Origin: Phytoactinopolyspora halotolerans
GTDB lineage: Bacteria > Actinomycetota > Actinomycetes > Jiangellales > Jiangellaceae
NCBI RefSeq assembly: GCF_010550675.1
Contig: NZ_JAAGOA010000015.1
Location: 62,001-126,000, forward strand
Length of the DNA: 64,000 nucleotides
Direction of reading: 5' to 3'
A program made the translations under genes and the position numbers. The notes beneath the pieces are model-generated. The model was not told where the DNA came from. It saw only the letters and a program-made list of their open reading frames with translations, and made no database searches. This document shows positions 8,984 to 17,955 of the stretch, in pieces (position 1 is the stretch's first letter; every line of letters begins with the position of its first letter).

Positions 8984-10133
8984 GGATGCTTCGCTCCTCC
9001 TGGTAGACACGGAATCGGGCGACGGTCTCGGGGTCGAGCTCGACCCCCAGGCCCGGCGCCTCGGGCACGCTGAGCGCGCCGCCGCCCCATCCGAGCGGCG
9101 TCGTCAGCAGGTCCGTACGCAACGGATTGGGCCGGACGTCGATCTCGACCCAATCCACGTGGTCATAGGCCGCGGCCAAGTGCGCACTGGCCGCGACCCC
9201 TACCGCACTCGAGTAACAGTGCGGCGCCACGCGCAAGCCGGCCGACGCGGCGTACTCGGCCACCGCCCGGCCGACGGTGAAGCCACCGGACTTGGCCAGA
9301 TCGGGCTGAACCAGGGCGACCGCCGACGAGTCCACGCACGCTTCGAACGCGTCGATGCCGTAGATGTTCTCCCCTGTCGCCAGCGGCAGCACACCGTCGG
9401 CCGCCAATTTCTGCAGATCCTCGATCCGGTCTCCGGACAGCGGCTCCTCGAGCCACCGCACGTCGTGTGCGGCCAGCATCGGCATCGTCTCCAGCGCCGC
9501 CCGCACGTCCCAGGCCTGATTGGCGTCGGCGAACAGCTCCACGTCGGCCCCGATGCAGGAACGGGTGGTGGACAGCGTCCGCTCGTCCCGCTCCGTGCCG
9601 AACCCGAGCTTGGTCTTCACCGCACGGTAGCCGTCCGCCATCGCCACGGCGCACAGCTGTTCGACGTCGGTGGGGCCGATGCCGCTGGCGTAGGCGGGCA
9701 CCGTCGGCGCCGCGGCCGTCCCGCCGAGCAATCGGTGGACCGGCTGCCCGGCGACCTTACCGGCGAGGTCCCACAGGGCGATGTCGATGCCGCTGATCGC
9801 CTGCCAGATCGGTCCGATGCCGCCCGCCTGCCGACCCACCGGGAGCAACCGCTCGGTCAGGAGTCTGAGCACCGCGCCCGGATCCGACGCGTCGCCGCCC
9901 AGCAGGAGCGGCGCGACGCCTTCGCTGAACGTCGCGACGCGTTCGCTGTGTGCCCAGGAGGGATAGTTGATCCAGCTCTCACCGAGCCCGGTCACGCCAC
10001 CCGCCTCGACCTCCACCAGGCACACGCGCCGATCCTTGAGCTGGCCGAACGCCATGTCCACCACACCGGTGATCGGCGCGGCGACGATGGTGATCCGCAG
10101 CCTCTCGATCGGGAGCGGGTCGCCCGCGGTCAC
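8973..10133 (-). CDS. Enolase-superfamily enzyme (mandelate racemase subgroup)
   Basis: 386 residues from the GTG at 10133. N-terminal capping domain, then a TIM barrel with metal ligands Asp203 (FADANQ), Glu229 (WLEEP) and Glu255 (ATGEN). Lys173/Lys175 form the KxK motif (KTK), and the Asp278/His305 pair (QPDLAKSGG, APHCYSS) is typical of the mandelate racemase subgroup. Such enzymes abstract the proton next to a carboxylate, giving racemases and sugar-acid dehydratases. The GTG overlaps the stop of the dehydrogenase gene (GTGA), so the start is well fixed. The substrate is unknown; a hydroxycarboxylic acid brought in by the adjacent importer is a reasonable inference. Confidence 0.9.
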   Translation of the reverse strand: MTAGDPLPIERLRITIVAAPITGVVDMAFGQLKDRRVCLVEVEAGGVTGLGESWINYPSWAHSERVATFSEGVAPLLLGGDASDPGAVLRLLTERLLPVGRQAGGIGPIWQAISGIDIALWDLAGKVAGQPVHRLLGGTAAAPTVPAYASGIGPTDVEQLCAVAMADGYRAVKTKLGFGTERDERTLSTTRSCIGADVELFADANQAWDVRAALETMPMLAAHDVRWLEEPLSGDRIEDLQKLAADGVLPLATGENIYGIDAFEACVDSSAVALVQPDLAKSGGFTVGRAVAEYAASAGLRVAPHCYSSAVGVAASAHLAAAYDHVDWVEIDVRPNPLRTDLLTTPLGWGGGALSVPEAPGLGVELDPETVARFRVYQEERSIHDR

Positions 10134-11005
10134 CGGCCGCCGCCGAACTCGGCGTAGGCCCGGGCCAGCGCACCGCTGTCCCGGGTGCCCAGGCCGTGAT
10201 CGAGGCCGATCTCGTTCACGTCGACGATCGCTCGGGCGAGCGGCGCGGGCGATCCTGAGGACTCGGCCAGTTCCAGCGCCAAGCGGTTGTCCTTCGCCAG
10301 CAGTTCCAGCGCGAACGCCGGATCGTCGTCGCCGCTGACCATCTTCGGCGCGATCTCCTTGAACAGGTTCGACACGGTGGCGGCGCCGGACTCGGCGACC
10401 GTCTCCACGAAGGTCCGCCCGTCCACGCCGTTGCGTTCGCACAACGTGATCGCCTCGGCGGTGATCGCGTTGATCGCACCGAACATCAGGTTGTTGGCGA
10501 TCTTCACCACCGAACCCGCGCCCGTCTCGCCCACCCGGACGACTCTGGCGGCGACGGTGGACGTCAGGGCCGGACGGACTGTATCGATGACGCCGGCCGG
10601 CCCGCCGCATACCAGCGTCCACGACCCGCAGGTCGCCGGGCGGCCGAGCACCGGAGCATCGACGTAGGTGACGCCGTGCTCGGCCAGCTCGGCGGCGGCC
10701 GTACGTGCCGTACCCGGATCGATCGTGGACAGGTCGATGACGACGGCCCCCGCCGGCGCCTTGACCAGAACCTCCGCCGCCAGCGCGCGGACATGCTCGG
10801 GTTTCGGCACCGAGACCAGGATGAGGCCGGCGTCGGCGACCACCGACGCGGCGTCGTCGCTCACCGGAACGCCGGCGGCCTCGGCAGCCTCGCGCGCCGC
10901 CGGCGACGGATCGAAGCCGCGCACGTCATACCCCGCGGACGCGGCCCTCGCTGCGGAGCGTCCGCCCATGGTGCCGAGTCCGAGCACTCGTATCTGTGCT
11001 GCCAT
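10130..11005 (-). CDS. NAD-binding beta-hydroxyacid dehydrogenase (3-hydroxyisobutyrate/tartronate-semialdehyde reductase family)
   Basis: 291 residues from the ATG at 11005. Rossmann motif GLGTMG (9-14), substrate-binding DAPVLGRPATCGSWTLVCGG (117-136, a variant of the usual DAPVSGG form) and catalytic Lys168 in GAGSVVKIANN. Members oxidise 3-hydroxyacids to semialdehydes or run in reverse. The variant motif (GRPAT in place of SGG) suggests a substrate different from 3-hydroxyisobutyrate. It follows the importer genes by 10 bp and overlaps the enolase-superfamily gene by 4 bp, so the three enzymes probably act in sequence on the imported compound. Confidence 0.88.
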   Translation of the reverse strand: MAAQIRVLGLGTMGGRSAARAASAGYDVRGFDPSPAAREAAEAAGVPVSDDAASVVADAGLILVSVPKPEHVRALAAEVLVKAPAGAVVIDLSTIDPGTARTAAAELAEHGVTYVDAPVLGRPATCGSWTLVCGGPAGVIDTVRPALTSTVAARVVRVGETGAGSVVKIANNLMFGAINAITAEAITLCERNGVDGRTFVETVAESGAATVSNLFKEIAPKMVSGDDDPAFALELLAKDNRLALELAESSGSPAPLARAIVDVNEIGLDHGLGTRDSGALARAYAEFGGGR

Positions 11006-11015
11006 CACTGTCCCT

Positions 11016-12071
11016 TCACTGTTCTTTCCAGTCGGCGTAGGCGTCCATGTAGATGCGTGTGTCGACGAATTCGCTGGGCTCGACGAACTCGTCGATTCCA
11101 CCGAGCTCGACGAAGATCTGCTCCACATCGCCGATGCTGGCTTCGAGGTCCCCCGACTCGTACTGCTGCGCCCAGGTGTCGTTGTCGTATAAGCGGGCGA
11201 ACTCGAACTGTCGCAGCGTGTCCTCCAGTTCCTGGCTCTCGGCGTAGGCGGCCTCGTGCACCGTGGTCATCGCCGCGCGGGTGTCGGCCAGCAGCTCGTC
11301 GTTGATGTCGAGCCATGCCCGGGTGAGCTTGACCAGGGTCTCGCGCTCGGCGTCGTAGTAATCGTTGTTGGCCACCCAGCCACCGATGATCGAGGACTCC
11401 GGGTAGTAGTCCTTCGCCGAGCTGACCAGCTCGGCTTCGGGCATCTCGTTCATCACCGTCTTGTCGAACGGCACCCACAGCACGACCGCCGGGACCTGCC
11501 CGGAGACGAACGCCGTGACGGCGGACGGCATGTCCGCATTGGCCACCCTGACCTCGCTCGGGTCCACGCCTTCCTGCTTCAGCGCGTTGTGCAGGTACAC
11601 ATGTGCGGTGGTACCGGCGGCGGTGATCACCTGCTTGCCGGCGAGATCCTCGACGGAGCTGATCCCGGAACCGGGCGCGGCCCACAGCTGCGCGGTGTCG
11701 AACTCCACGTCGTTGGCGAGGAAGACCTTCCCGGTCCCCTGCGCCGGGAAGTTCGACAACACCGCCCCCATGATCGCGACGTCGACGGAGCCGCCGGACA
11801 GTGCTTGGCTGAGCGCCGTGCCGGTGTCGAACTCGATCGGTTCCAGCTCCACCCCGTGCTCTTCGAAGATCTCCTCCTCGATGCCGAGCCACATGTGCGA
11901 GTCGACGGCTACGGTGTGCAGGTATCCGACCTTGACCACGGTCAGCCCGTCGTCACTCGTGGCCGGTGCGCTGCTCTCCAAGGCACACGAGGATATCAAT
12001 GCGGCTCCGGCCAGCCCGGCTATCATACCCGCGAGCCGTCTCGACCCGTGCGGCGCTCTCCATACCCTCAT
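11016..12071 (-). CDS. ABC transporter substrate-binding lipoprotein (NrtA/SsuA/TauA type)
   Basis: 351 residues with a basic N-terminus, a hydrophobic stretch and a lipobox (LISSC, Cys about 29) for lipid anchoring. The body is of the nitrate/sulfonate/taurine binding-protein type: KVGYLHTVAVDSHMWLGIEE, the EFDTGTALSQALSGGSVDVAIMG ligand segment split over about 80-105, and VEDLAGKQVITAAGTTAH. Members bind sulfonates, aromatic acids, pyrimidine precursors and other anions. Next to an enolase-superfamily dehydratase/racemase and oxidoreductases, a carboxylate is likelier than a sulfonate here. The ATG overlaps the ATPase stop by 4 bp; Met16 is a possible alternative start. Confidence 0.9.
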   Translation of the reverse strand: MRVWRAPHGSRRLAGMIAGLAGAALISSCALESSAPATSDDGLTVVKVGYLHTVAVDSHMWLGIEEEIFEEHGVELEPIEFDTGTALSQALSGGSVDVAIMGAVLSNFPAQGTGKVFLANDVEFDTAQLWAAPGSGISSVEDLAGKQVITAAGTTAHVYLHNALKQEGVDPSEVRVANADMPSAVTAFVSGQVPAVVLWVPFDKTVMNEMPEAELVSSAKDYYPESSIIGGWVANNDYYDAERETLVKLTRAWLDINDELLADTRAAMTTVHEAAYAESQELEDTLRQFEFARLYDNDTWAQQYESGDLEASIGDVEQIFVELGGIDEFVEPSEFVDTRIYMDAYADWKEQ

Positions 12072-12883
12072 CGCACACGCTCCACGGACTCCGAGCGCAG
12101 CAGCTCCTCGAGATGTCTCCTCAGCTCGACGAACTGCGGAGACAACCGCGTCTCGGCCGACCGAGGCGCCGGTATGGCGACGTCGACGACCTCGCGCACG
12201 TCCGTCGGGCGCGCGCTCAGCACCACCACCCGGTTGGACAGGAAGATCGCCTCCTCGACGCTGTGGGTGATGAACAGCGCCGTGCGCCGCTCGGACAGCT
12301 GCGTCTCATGCAGCAGCTCCTGCATGCGCTCGCGGGTCTGTGCGTCCAGCGCGGCGAACGGCTCGTCCATCAGCAGCACCCGTGGATCCGTGGCGTAGGC
12401 GCGGGCGATGGCGACGCGCTGGCGCATCCCGCCGGACAATTCCTTCGGATACGCCGAGGCGAACCGTTCGAGGCCCATCAGGTCCAGATACCGCTGCACC
12501 ACGTCCTTCCGTTCGGCCTTGGGCCGGCGGTTGGCGCGCAGGGTCAGACCGTATTCGATGTTCTTCGCCACCGTGAGCCATCCGAAGATCGCGTACTGCT
12601 GAAAGACGACGCCGCGGGATGGATGCGGGCCGTCGACGACGGCACTGCCCACCCGGACCGATCCGTCGTCTGGGCTGGTGAAGCCCGCCGCCATGTTCAG
12701 CAGCGTCGTCTTGCCGCAGCCGGACGGGCCGATCACGGAGACGAACTCGCCGGGCTCGACGGTGAACGAGCAGTCGTCCAGCACCTGAAGGTGGTCGCCA
12801 TCGCGCGTGTAGTGCTTGCCTATCCCGTCGAAGACGATGCGGTCGGATGCGGTCGCGTGGTTCGCCTCTGCGGTGAGGGTCAT
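12068..12883 (-). CDS. ABC transporter ATPase (SsuB/TauB type)
   Basis: 271 residues, a single nucleotide-binding domain: Walker A GPSGCGKTTLL, Q-loop VVFQQYAIFGWLTV, signature LSGGMRQRVAIARA, Walker B VLLMDEPFAALD and the switch His in FITHSVEEA. It powers the import system with the permease on one side and the lipoprotein on the other, each overlapping by 4 bp (ATGA). An N-terminal extension of about 15 residues precedes the core. Motif spacing is normal for nitrate/sulfonate/taurine importers. Confidence 0.93.
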   Translation of the reverse strand: MTLTAEANHATASDRIVFDGIGKHYTRDGDHLQVLDDCSFTVEPGEFVSVIGPSGCGKTTLLNMAAGFTSPDDGSVRVGSAVVDGPHPSRGVVFQQYAIFGWLTVAKNIEYGLTLRANRRPKAERKDVVQRYLDLMGLERFASAYPKELSGGMRQRVAIARAYATDPRVLLMDEPFAALDAQTRERMQELLHETQLSERRTALFITHSVEEAIFLSNRVVVLSARPTDVREVVDVAIPAPRSAETRLSPQFVELRRHLEELLRSESVERVR

Positions 12884-13704
12884 CGCGTCTTCTCCTGCCA
12901 GGTAGTGAGCCGAGACTGGACGAGCTTGAGGACCAGGTCCATGAAGAGGGCGGCGAAGCCGATCATGGCGATGCCGACGAACATGTCAGGGATCCGGTAG
13001 AAGGTCGCCGCGTCTTGGACGGCCGCGCCGAGGCCGCGCTGCGCGGCGACGAGCTCGGCGGCGACGACCGTGGCCCAGGAGACGCCGAGAGCCACCCGCA
13101 CGGCGGTGAACAGGTGCGGGATGGACGCCGGCACCACGGTGCGGGCGAACACCTCCCACCGATTGGCGCCGAGCACTCTGGCCGCCCGCACCAGCAGCGG
13201 GTCGATGCTGGAGATGCCCTCGAACAGCACGATCACCGCCGCGAAGAACGAGGCATAGACGAGGATCGAGATCCGGGCGTCCTCACCGATGCCGATGTAG
13301 ACGATCGCGAGCGGCACAAGTGCGATAGGCGGCAACGCCCGGAAGAAGTTGACCAGCGGCTCGGCCATCGCACGCAGGGTCGGATACCAAGCGAGCAGGA
13401 ACCCGATCGGCAACGCGAGCAGCGAGCCGACGGTGACGCCGATGCAGACCCGGGTCATGCTGACCCGGACGTCGAACAGCAGATCCTGCTCGGTGAACAG
13501 GATTCGGCCCGCCGACACCACCTCGTCGGGACGAGGAATGCCGCGCCCGGAGACGATCCCGGAGACGGACACGAGGTACCAGACTCCGATCGCCAGCGCG
13601 GCACCGAGAATGCCGAGCCCGACTCGGCGGGTGGTACCGCTCAGCGAGCCGGACGCCGGTGACCGGCGCCGTGGGGCGGAACGAGCCACGGTGGTCGTTG
13701 TCAT
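12880..13704 (-). CDS. ABC transporter permease (SsuC/TauC type)
   Basis: 274 residues with about six membrane helices and the BPD_transp EAA-like loop (DPLLVRAARVLGANRWEVFARTVVPASIP, about residues 180-208). First gene of the catabolic operon, transcribed away from the GntR regulator. The start is the ATG at 13704; AAGGG lies upstream. The 135-bp interval to the regulator holds two palindromes expected to control it. Confidence 0.92.
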   Translation of the reverse strand: MTTTTVARSAPRRRSPASGSLSGTTRRVGLGILGAALAIGVWYLVSVSGIVSGRGIPRPDEVVSAGRILFTEQDLLFDVRVSMTRVCIGVTVGSLLALPIGFLLAWYPTLRAMAEPLVNFFRALPPIALVPLAIVYIGIGEDARISILVYASFFAAVIVLFEGISSIDPLLVRAARVLGANRWEVFARTVVPASIPHLFTAVRVALGVSWATVVAAELVAAQRGLGAAVQDAATFYRIPDMFVGIAMIGFAALFMDLVLKLVQSRLTTWQEKTR

Positions 13705-13749
13705 CTCAAGCGCCCTTTCGATCGACGTTGTGTCGGGACGCTACGAGAG

Positions 13750-13761
13750 ATTGCATGCAAT
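13750..13761. promoter_or_regulatory. GntR/FCD operator candidate 1
   Basis: The perfect 12-bp palindrome ATTGCATGCAAT lies 46 bp upstream of the permease start. It shares the pattern ATT(G/A)CATG(C/T)AAT with the second site near the regulator. FadR/FCD-type GntR proteins bind short A/T-flanked palindromes of this kind. The position fits control of the catabolic operon. Confidence 0.7.
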
Positions 13762-13812
13762 TTCAAGCCCGATCCTGCTACTACGTCATCACGAAACCAC
13801 GGTATGCTGCCT

Positions 13813-13826
13813 AATTACATGTAATT
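13813..13826. promoter_or_regulatory. GntR/FCD operator candidate 2
   Basis: The perfect 14-bp palindrome AATTACATGTAATT lies 13 bp upstream of the GntR start codon and overlaps the expected regulator promoter, suggesting autoregulation. It matches the core of site 1 at 10 of 12 positions, the two differences being symmetric. Confidence 0.72.
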
Positions 13827-13839
13827 TCGCGGAGGTGTG

Positions 13840-14502
13840 ATGACGACCGAGACGAGCAATCAGGAGCGTGGCCTAGCCGAACGGGCCTATCTCACGCTGC
13901 GCGCGGCCATCCTCGAGCACGAGCTCGCACCGGGGACGCGACTGTCGGTACCCAACGTCGCGGAGCGGCTCGGGGTGAGCCGGAGCCCCGCGCGCGAGGC
14001 CATCGCCCGCATCACGTACGAAGGGCTCGCGCATTTCGAGCCGAACAAGGGCGCCGTCGTCGCCGATGTGGACGCTGCCTCGCTCGTCGAGATCTACGAG
14101 GTCCGGGAGGCGCTCGAGGGACTGGCCTGCCGGCTCGCCAGCCGACGGATGAGCCCCCAGGACGTCGACGGGCTCCGCGACCTGCTGGCGCAGCACGCGG
14201 CCGCAGTGGAGGCAGGCGACGTCGAAACCCATTACAAGCTGGACATGCGCTTCCATGCCCGCATCCGGGAGCTCGCCGGGAACACCCGGCTGACCACGCA
14301 GCTCGAGCTGCTCCAGCGGCAGATCAGGCTGGCGATGTACACGACACATCGCTCGCCTGGCGGCATGCCACAGGCGGTGACGGAACACCGCCGAATCGTC
14401 GACGCCCTGGAGTCCGGCGACCCCGTCCTCGCCGAGGCCGCCGGCCGTTCTCACATCGGCCGGCTACTGCGCGACCTGTCCGCAGCCGAGCGGGTCGGCT
14501 AG
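13840..14502 (+). CDS. GntR-family regulator, FCD subfamily
   Basis: 220 residues: N-terminal winged helix (LAERAYLTLRAAILEHELAPG, then RLGVSRSPAREAIARITYEGL) and an all-helical FCD ligand domain (about 85-215). The FCD metal residues are likely Asp/His in LDMRFHARI, His in TEHRRIVDAL and His in AGRSHIGRLL. FCD members sense organic acids bound through a metal. Divergent from the six-gene catabolic operon, it is the obvious controller. ATG 13840 is preferred over GTG 13837 because GGAGG at 13831-13835 is too close to the GTG. It converges with lysA across 64 bp. Confidence 0.92.
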   Translation: MTTETSNQERGLAERAYLTLRAAILEHELAPGTRLSVPNVAERLGVSRSPAREAIARITYEGLAHFEPNKGAVVADVDAASLVEIYEVREALEGLACRLASRRMSPQDVDGLRDLLAQHAAAVEAGDVETHYKLDMRFHARIRELAGNTRLTTQLELLQRQIRLAMYTTHRSPGGMPQAVTEHRRIVDALESGDPVLAEAAGRSHIGRLLRDLSAAERVG

Positions 14503-14566
14503 CGCCCGGCGGCGGAGTGCGTGCCGTGACGCACCCGGTGCAGGACGCATGTACGGGTGGGCCGGG

Positions 14567-15994
14567 TCAGCCGACGTCGAGGGTGAGCAGGTCGTCCTCG
14601 GTCTCACGCCGGACGATCACCCGCGACTCGCCGGCGTGGACCGCGACGACCGGCGGACGCGGAACGTGGTTGTAGGTGTTGGCCATGCTCCGGGTGTAGG
14701 CGCCGGTTCCCGGCACCGCGATCAGATCACCTGGCTCGACGTCCGCCGGCAGGAACTCGTCCCGCACGACGATGTCGCCACTCTCGCAGTGTTTGCCGAC
14801 GACGCGGGCCAGCACCGGCTCCGCCTCCGAACGGCGCGAGGCCAAGGTACAGGAGTAGTCGGCGTCGTAGAGCGCGGTGCGGATGTTGTCGCTCATGCCG
14901 CCGTCGACCGAGACGTAGCGGCGTACCGCACCACCGTCCAGCTCGACCGCCTTGATCGTGCCCACCTCGTACAGCGTGAACGTGCTCGGCCCGGCGATGG
15001 CGCGGCCCGGCTCGATGCTGATGCGCGGGACGGCCAGACCGTATCCGGCGCATTCGTGCTGAACGATCGCGGCCATACCGGCGGCCAGGTCCTCGGCGGG
15101 CTGGGGATCGTCCTGGCTGGTGTAGGCGATGCCGAAACCACCGCCGAGGTCCAGCTCGGCGAGTTCGACGCCGTGCTCGTCGCGGATCTCGGCATGCAGT
15201 CCCAGGACGCGGCGGGCGGCCACTTCGAATCCGGAGGTGTCATAGATCTGCGACCCGATATGCGAGTGCAGCCCGATCAGCTCCAGCGACGGCTCGGCGA
15301 GAATGCGCCGCACCGCCTGCGCGGCCGCTCCGCCGGCGATGGAGAATCCGAACTTCTGATCCTCGTGGGCGGTGGCGATGTACTCGTGCGTGTGCGCCTC
15401 CACCCCGACCGTCGTCCGGAGCATCACCGGAACGCGCACGCCGCGCTCCTCCGCGATCGAGCCGAGCCGGGAGATCTCGTCGAAGGAGTCGACGATGATC
15501 CGGCCGATTCCGGCGTCGACCGCACGAGACAGCTCGGCGACCGACTTGTTGTTGCCGTGCAGACCGATGCGCTCTACAGGGAAGCCCGCACGCAGCGCGA
15601 CCGCAAGCTCACCACCGGAGCAGACGTCCAGATTCAGGCCCTCTTCGGCGATCCACCGCGCCACCGCGGTGCAGAGGAACGCCTTACCGGCGTAGTAGAC
15701 GTCGGCCCCGCCGTCGATGGCCGCGAACGCACCGGAGAACGCGTCCCGGAATGCTCGGGCGCGGGAACGGAAGTCGAGCTCGTCGAGTACGTAGACCGGC
15801 GTGCCGTGCTCGGCCGCCAGCGCCCGGACGTCGATCCCGGCCACGCGCAGGGCGCCGTCGTCGCCGCGCATGACGGTCGCCGACCACAGCCCGGGATACA
15901 GCGCGTTGACATCCTCGGGGATCCGCAGCCAGGACGGGTGCCGCCGCTGCCCGGCCTCGGCGTGCAGCGCGCCCGCCTCATGTGTGTGCATCAC
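14567..15994 (-). CDS. lysA: Diaminopimelate decarboxylase
   Basis: 475 residues, fold-type III PLP enzyme making L-lysine from meso-diaminopimelate. Schiff-base Lys104 lies in YYAGKAF; glycine-rich DLGGGFG and EPGRAIAGP bind phosphate; CESGD supplies the catalytic Cys; YNHVPRPP closes the C-terminus. The start is GTG 15994 (overlapping the argS stop as GTGA) or ATG 15991; either gives coupling to argS. The argS-lysA pair is widespread in actinobacteria and usually precedes hom-thrC-thrB, but here lysA ends the unit and meets GntR convergently. Confidence 0.95.
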   Translation of the reverse strand: MMHTHEAGALHAEAGQRRHPSWLRIPEDVNALYPGLWSATVMRGDDGALRVAGIDVRALAAEHGTPVYVLDELDFRSRARAFRDAFSGAFAAIDGGADVYYAGKAFLCTAVARWIAEEGLNLDVCSGGELAVALRAGFPVERIGLHGNNKSVAELSRAVDAGIGRIIVDSFDEISRLGSIAEERGVRVPVMLRTTVGVEAHTHEYIATAHEDQKFGFSIAGGAAAQAVRRILAEPSLELIGLHSHIGSQIYDTSGFEVAARRVLGLHAEIRDEHGVELAELDLGGGFGIAYTSQDDPQPAEDLAAGMAAIVQHECAGYGLAVPRISIEPGRAIAGPSTFTLYEVGTIKAVELDGGAVRRYVSVDGGMSDNIRTALYDADYSCTLASRRSEAEPVLARVVGKHCESGDIVVRDEFLPADVEPGDLIAVPGTGAYTRSMANTYNHVPRPPVVAVHAGESRVIVRRETEDDLLTLDVG

Positions 15995-17649
15995 ATCCGC
16001 TCCGGAGCCGCGACGCCGAGCATCGCCAGACCGTTCGCGACCACGACCCGGGTGGCCTCGACCAGCCAGAGCCGGGCCCGGTGCACGTCATTGGGTTCCT
16101 CGTCACCCATCGGCAGCACCCGGCAGACGTCGTAGAACTTGTGAAAGGTCGACGCGGTCTCCTCCAGATACCGGGCGATCCGGTGCGGCTCGCGATACTC
16201 CGCCGCCGTCGCGACCACGCGCGGGAACTCGCCCAGCGCGGCCAGCAGCAGCGACTCTCGCTCGTGCTCGAGCAGCTCCGGCCGCAGCTCGCCGCGGTCG
16301 ACGCCGAGTTCGTCGGCGTTACGCAGGATCGAGGACAGCCGCGCGTGCGCGTACTGCACGTAGAACACCGGATTGTCCGAGGTCTGCTTGGTGATCTGCG
16401 CGACGTCCAGCGTCAGCGGGGAGTCCGCCGGGTACCGGCACAACGAGTACCGCAGCGCGTCGACACCGGCCGCGTCGACCACCTCACCGAGAGTGAGCAT
16501 GGATCCGGCCCGCTTGGACAGCCGCAGCTCCTGGCCCTCCCGCATGATCTTCACCAGCTGCCCGATCGGGATCTCGATGTTGTAGTCCGGGTCGTCGCCC
16601 GCACACGCCGCCATCGCCTTCAGCCGGCCCACGTAGCCGTGGTGGTCGGCACCGAGCAGATACAGGCAGATGTCGAAGCCGCGCTCACGCTTGTCCACGT
16701 AGTACGCGGTGTCCGAGGCGAAGTAGGTGTAAGACCCGTCCTGCTTGATCAGCACGCGGTCCTTGTCGTCCCCGTAGTCCGTGGTCCGCATCCACAGCGC
16801 GCCGTCGGCCTCGAACAGGTGGCCGTGCTTGCGCAGCACGTCCAGCCCGTGTTCCACCTGGCCGGAGTCGTGCAGTGTCCGCTCGGAGAACCAGACGTCG
16901 AAATGTGTCCGGAACTCCTCGAGCTGGCGCTGCTGCTCGGCGAGCTGCAGCTTGTACCCTTCCTCCCGGAAGACGACCAGCTGCTCGTCGTCCGGCAACG
17001 TGATCACGTCCGGCCGCGCGGCGAGGATCGCCTGCGCCAGGTCGGTGATGTACTCGCCGTGATAACCCTGCTCCGGCACAGCCTGGCCGTGCGCGCGGGC
17101 CATGATCGAGGCGCCGAAATGGTCCATCTGCACGCCGCGATCGTTGATGTAGAACTCGCGGGTGACCTCAGCGCCCGCGGCTTCCAGCACCCGGGCGATC
17201 GCATCACCGACGGCGGCCCAGCGGACATGCCCCAGGTGCAGCGGCCCGGTCGGGTTCGCGGAGATGAACTCCACGTTGATCCGGGTGCCGGTGAGCACGT
17301 CGCCGCGTCCGTACGTCGCGCCCGCGGCCACGATGGAGCGCGCCAGCTCACCTTGGGCGGCGGCGGAGACGGTGATGTTGAGAAAGCCCGGCCCGGCCAC
17401 GTCGACCCGGTCGATCCCGGCGACCTCGCGCAACCTCCCGGCGAGCAGCTCCGCCAGCGCGCGCGGGTTGGTGCCGGCCCTCTTGGCCAGCTGCATGGCG
17501 ACATTGGTCGCGTAGTCGCCGTGCTCGCGGTTGCGGGGCCGCTCGATCGTGATCTCGTCCGGCACACCGCCGGGAAGGGTGATGTCTCCTTCGTCGGTCG
17601 CGGCCGCGAGGACGTCACGCACCGCTTGGGAAAGCTGTTCTGGGGTCAC
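15991..17649 (-). CDS. argS: Arginyl-tRNA synthetase
   Basis: 552 residues, full length. N-terminal additional domain (about 1-95), class I catalytic core with the HIGH motif as HLGH (138-141, in PTGPLHLGHVR), KMSKS equivalent LSKRAG, and the anticodon-binding DALR domain ending in the conserved APERM. It charges tRNA-Arg; a tRNA-Arg(CCG) gene lies about 3 kb away. The GTG start overlaps the stop of the upstream XRE gene by 4 bp (GTGA), so regulator, argS and lysA are one transcript. Confidence 0.96.
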   Translation of the reverse strand: MTPEQLSQAVRDVLAAATDEGDITLPGGVPDEITIERPRNREHGDYATNVAMQLAKRAGTNPRALAELLAGRLREVAGIDRVDVAGPGFLNITVSAAAQGELARSIVAAGATYGRGDVLTGTRINVEFISANPTGPLHLGHVRWAAVGDAIARVLEAAGAEVTREFYINDRGVQMDHFGASIMARAHGQAVPEQGYHGEYITDLAQAILAARPDVITLPDDEQLVVFREEGYKLQLAEQQRQLEEFRTHFDVWFSERTLHDSGQVEHGLDVLRKHGHLFEADGALWMRTTDYGDDKDRVLIKQDGSYTYFASDTAYYVDKRERGFDICLYLLGADHHGYVGRLKAMAACAGDDPDYNIEIPIGQLVKIMREGQELRLSKRAGSMLTLGEVVDAAGVDALRYSLCRYPADSPLTLDVAQITKQTSDNPVFYVQYAHARLSSILRNADELGVDRGELRPELLEHERESLLLAALGEFPRVVATAAEYREPHRIARYLEETASTFHKFYDVCRVLPMGDEEPNDVHRARLWLVEATRVVVANGLAMLGVAAPERM

Positions 17650-17942
17650 CCCGCAAGGGTAGTCACTACCGTGGGCTCCTTGTCGCCCCCGTGGGCCACC
17701 TGGTCCATCACCTGAGACAGGACGCTGTCGAGCGACAGGCCGAGCGCGTCCGCAACCGCGGCGACGGTGAAGAACGCCGGGGTCGGGATCCGGCCACGCT
17801 CGATCTTGCGCAGCGTCTCGGCAGAAATGCCCGCCTCGCTCGCGACGTCGACGATGCTCCGCTCGCCACGCGCGGCACGCAGCGCCTGCCCGAGCCGCTC
17901 GCCACGGTCGCGCTCGGATACGCTCAACGGCACTCGAACCAT
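17646..17942 (-). CDS. XRE-family HTH regulator
   Basis: 98 residues from the ATG at 17942. A single helix-turn-helix domain (about 13-70): LGQALRAARGERSIVDVASEAGISAETLRKIERGR split over the five helices, then a short C-terminal tail. It is translationally coupled to argS, and small XRE genes in front of argS occur in other actinobacteria to my knowledge. The ATG at 17942 fits the HTH length and a promoter hexamer ending 7 nt upstream. It may regulate its own unit; no palindrome is visible at the promoter. Confidence 0.85.
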   Translation of the reverse strand: MVRVPLSVSERDRGERLGQALRAARGERSIVDVASEAGISAETLRKIERGRIPTPAFFTVAAVADALGLSLDSVLSQVMDQVAHGGDKEPTVVTTLAG

Positions 17943-17949
17943 AGAGGCG

Positions 17950-17955
17950 ATACTA
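17950..17955 (-). promoter_or_regulatory. -10 element, leaderless promoter of the XRE-argS-lysA unit
   Basis: TAGTAT on the minus strand (within GTATTAGTATCG) ends 7 nt before the ATG at 17942, placing the transcription start at or next to the start codon. No RBS precedes the ATG, which agrees with leaderless translation, common in actinobacteria. Confidence 0.55.
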
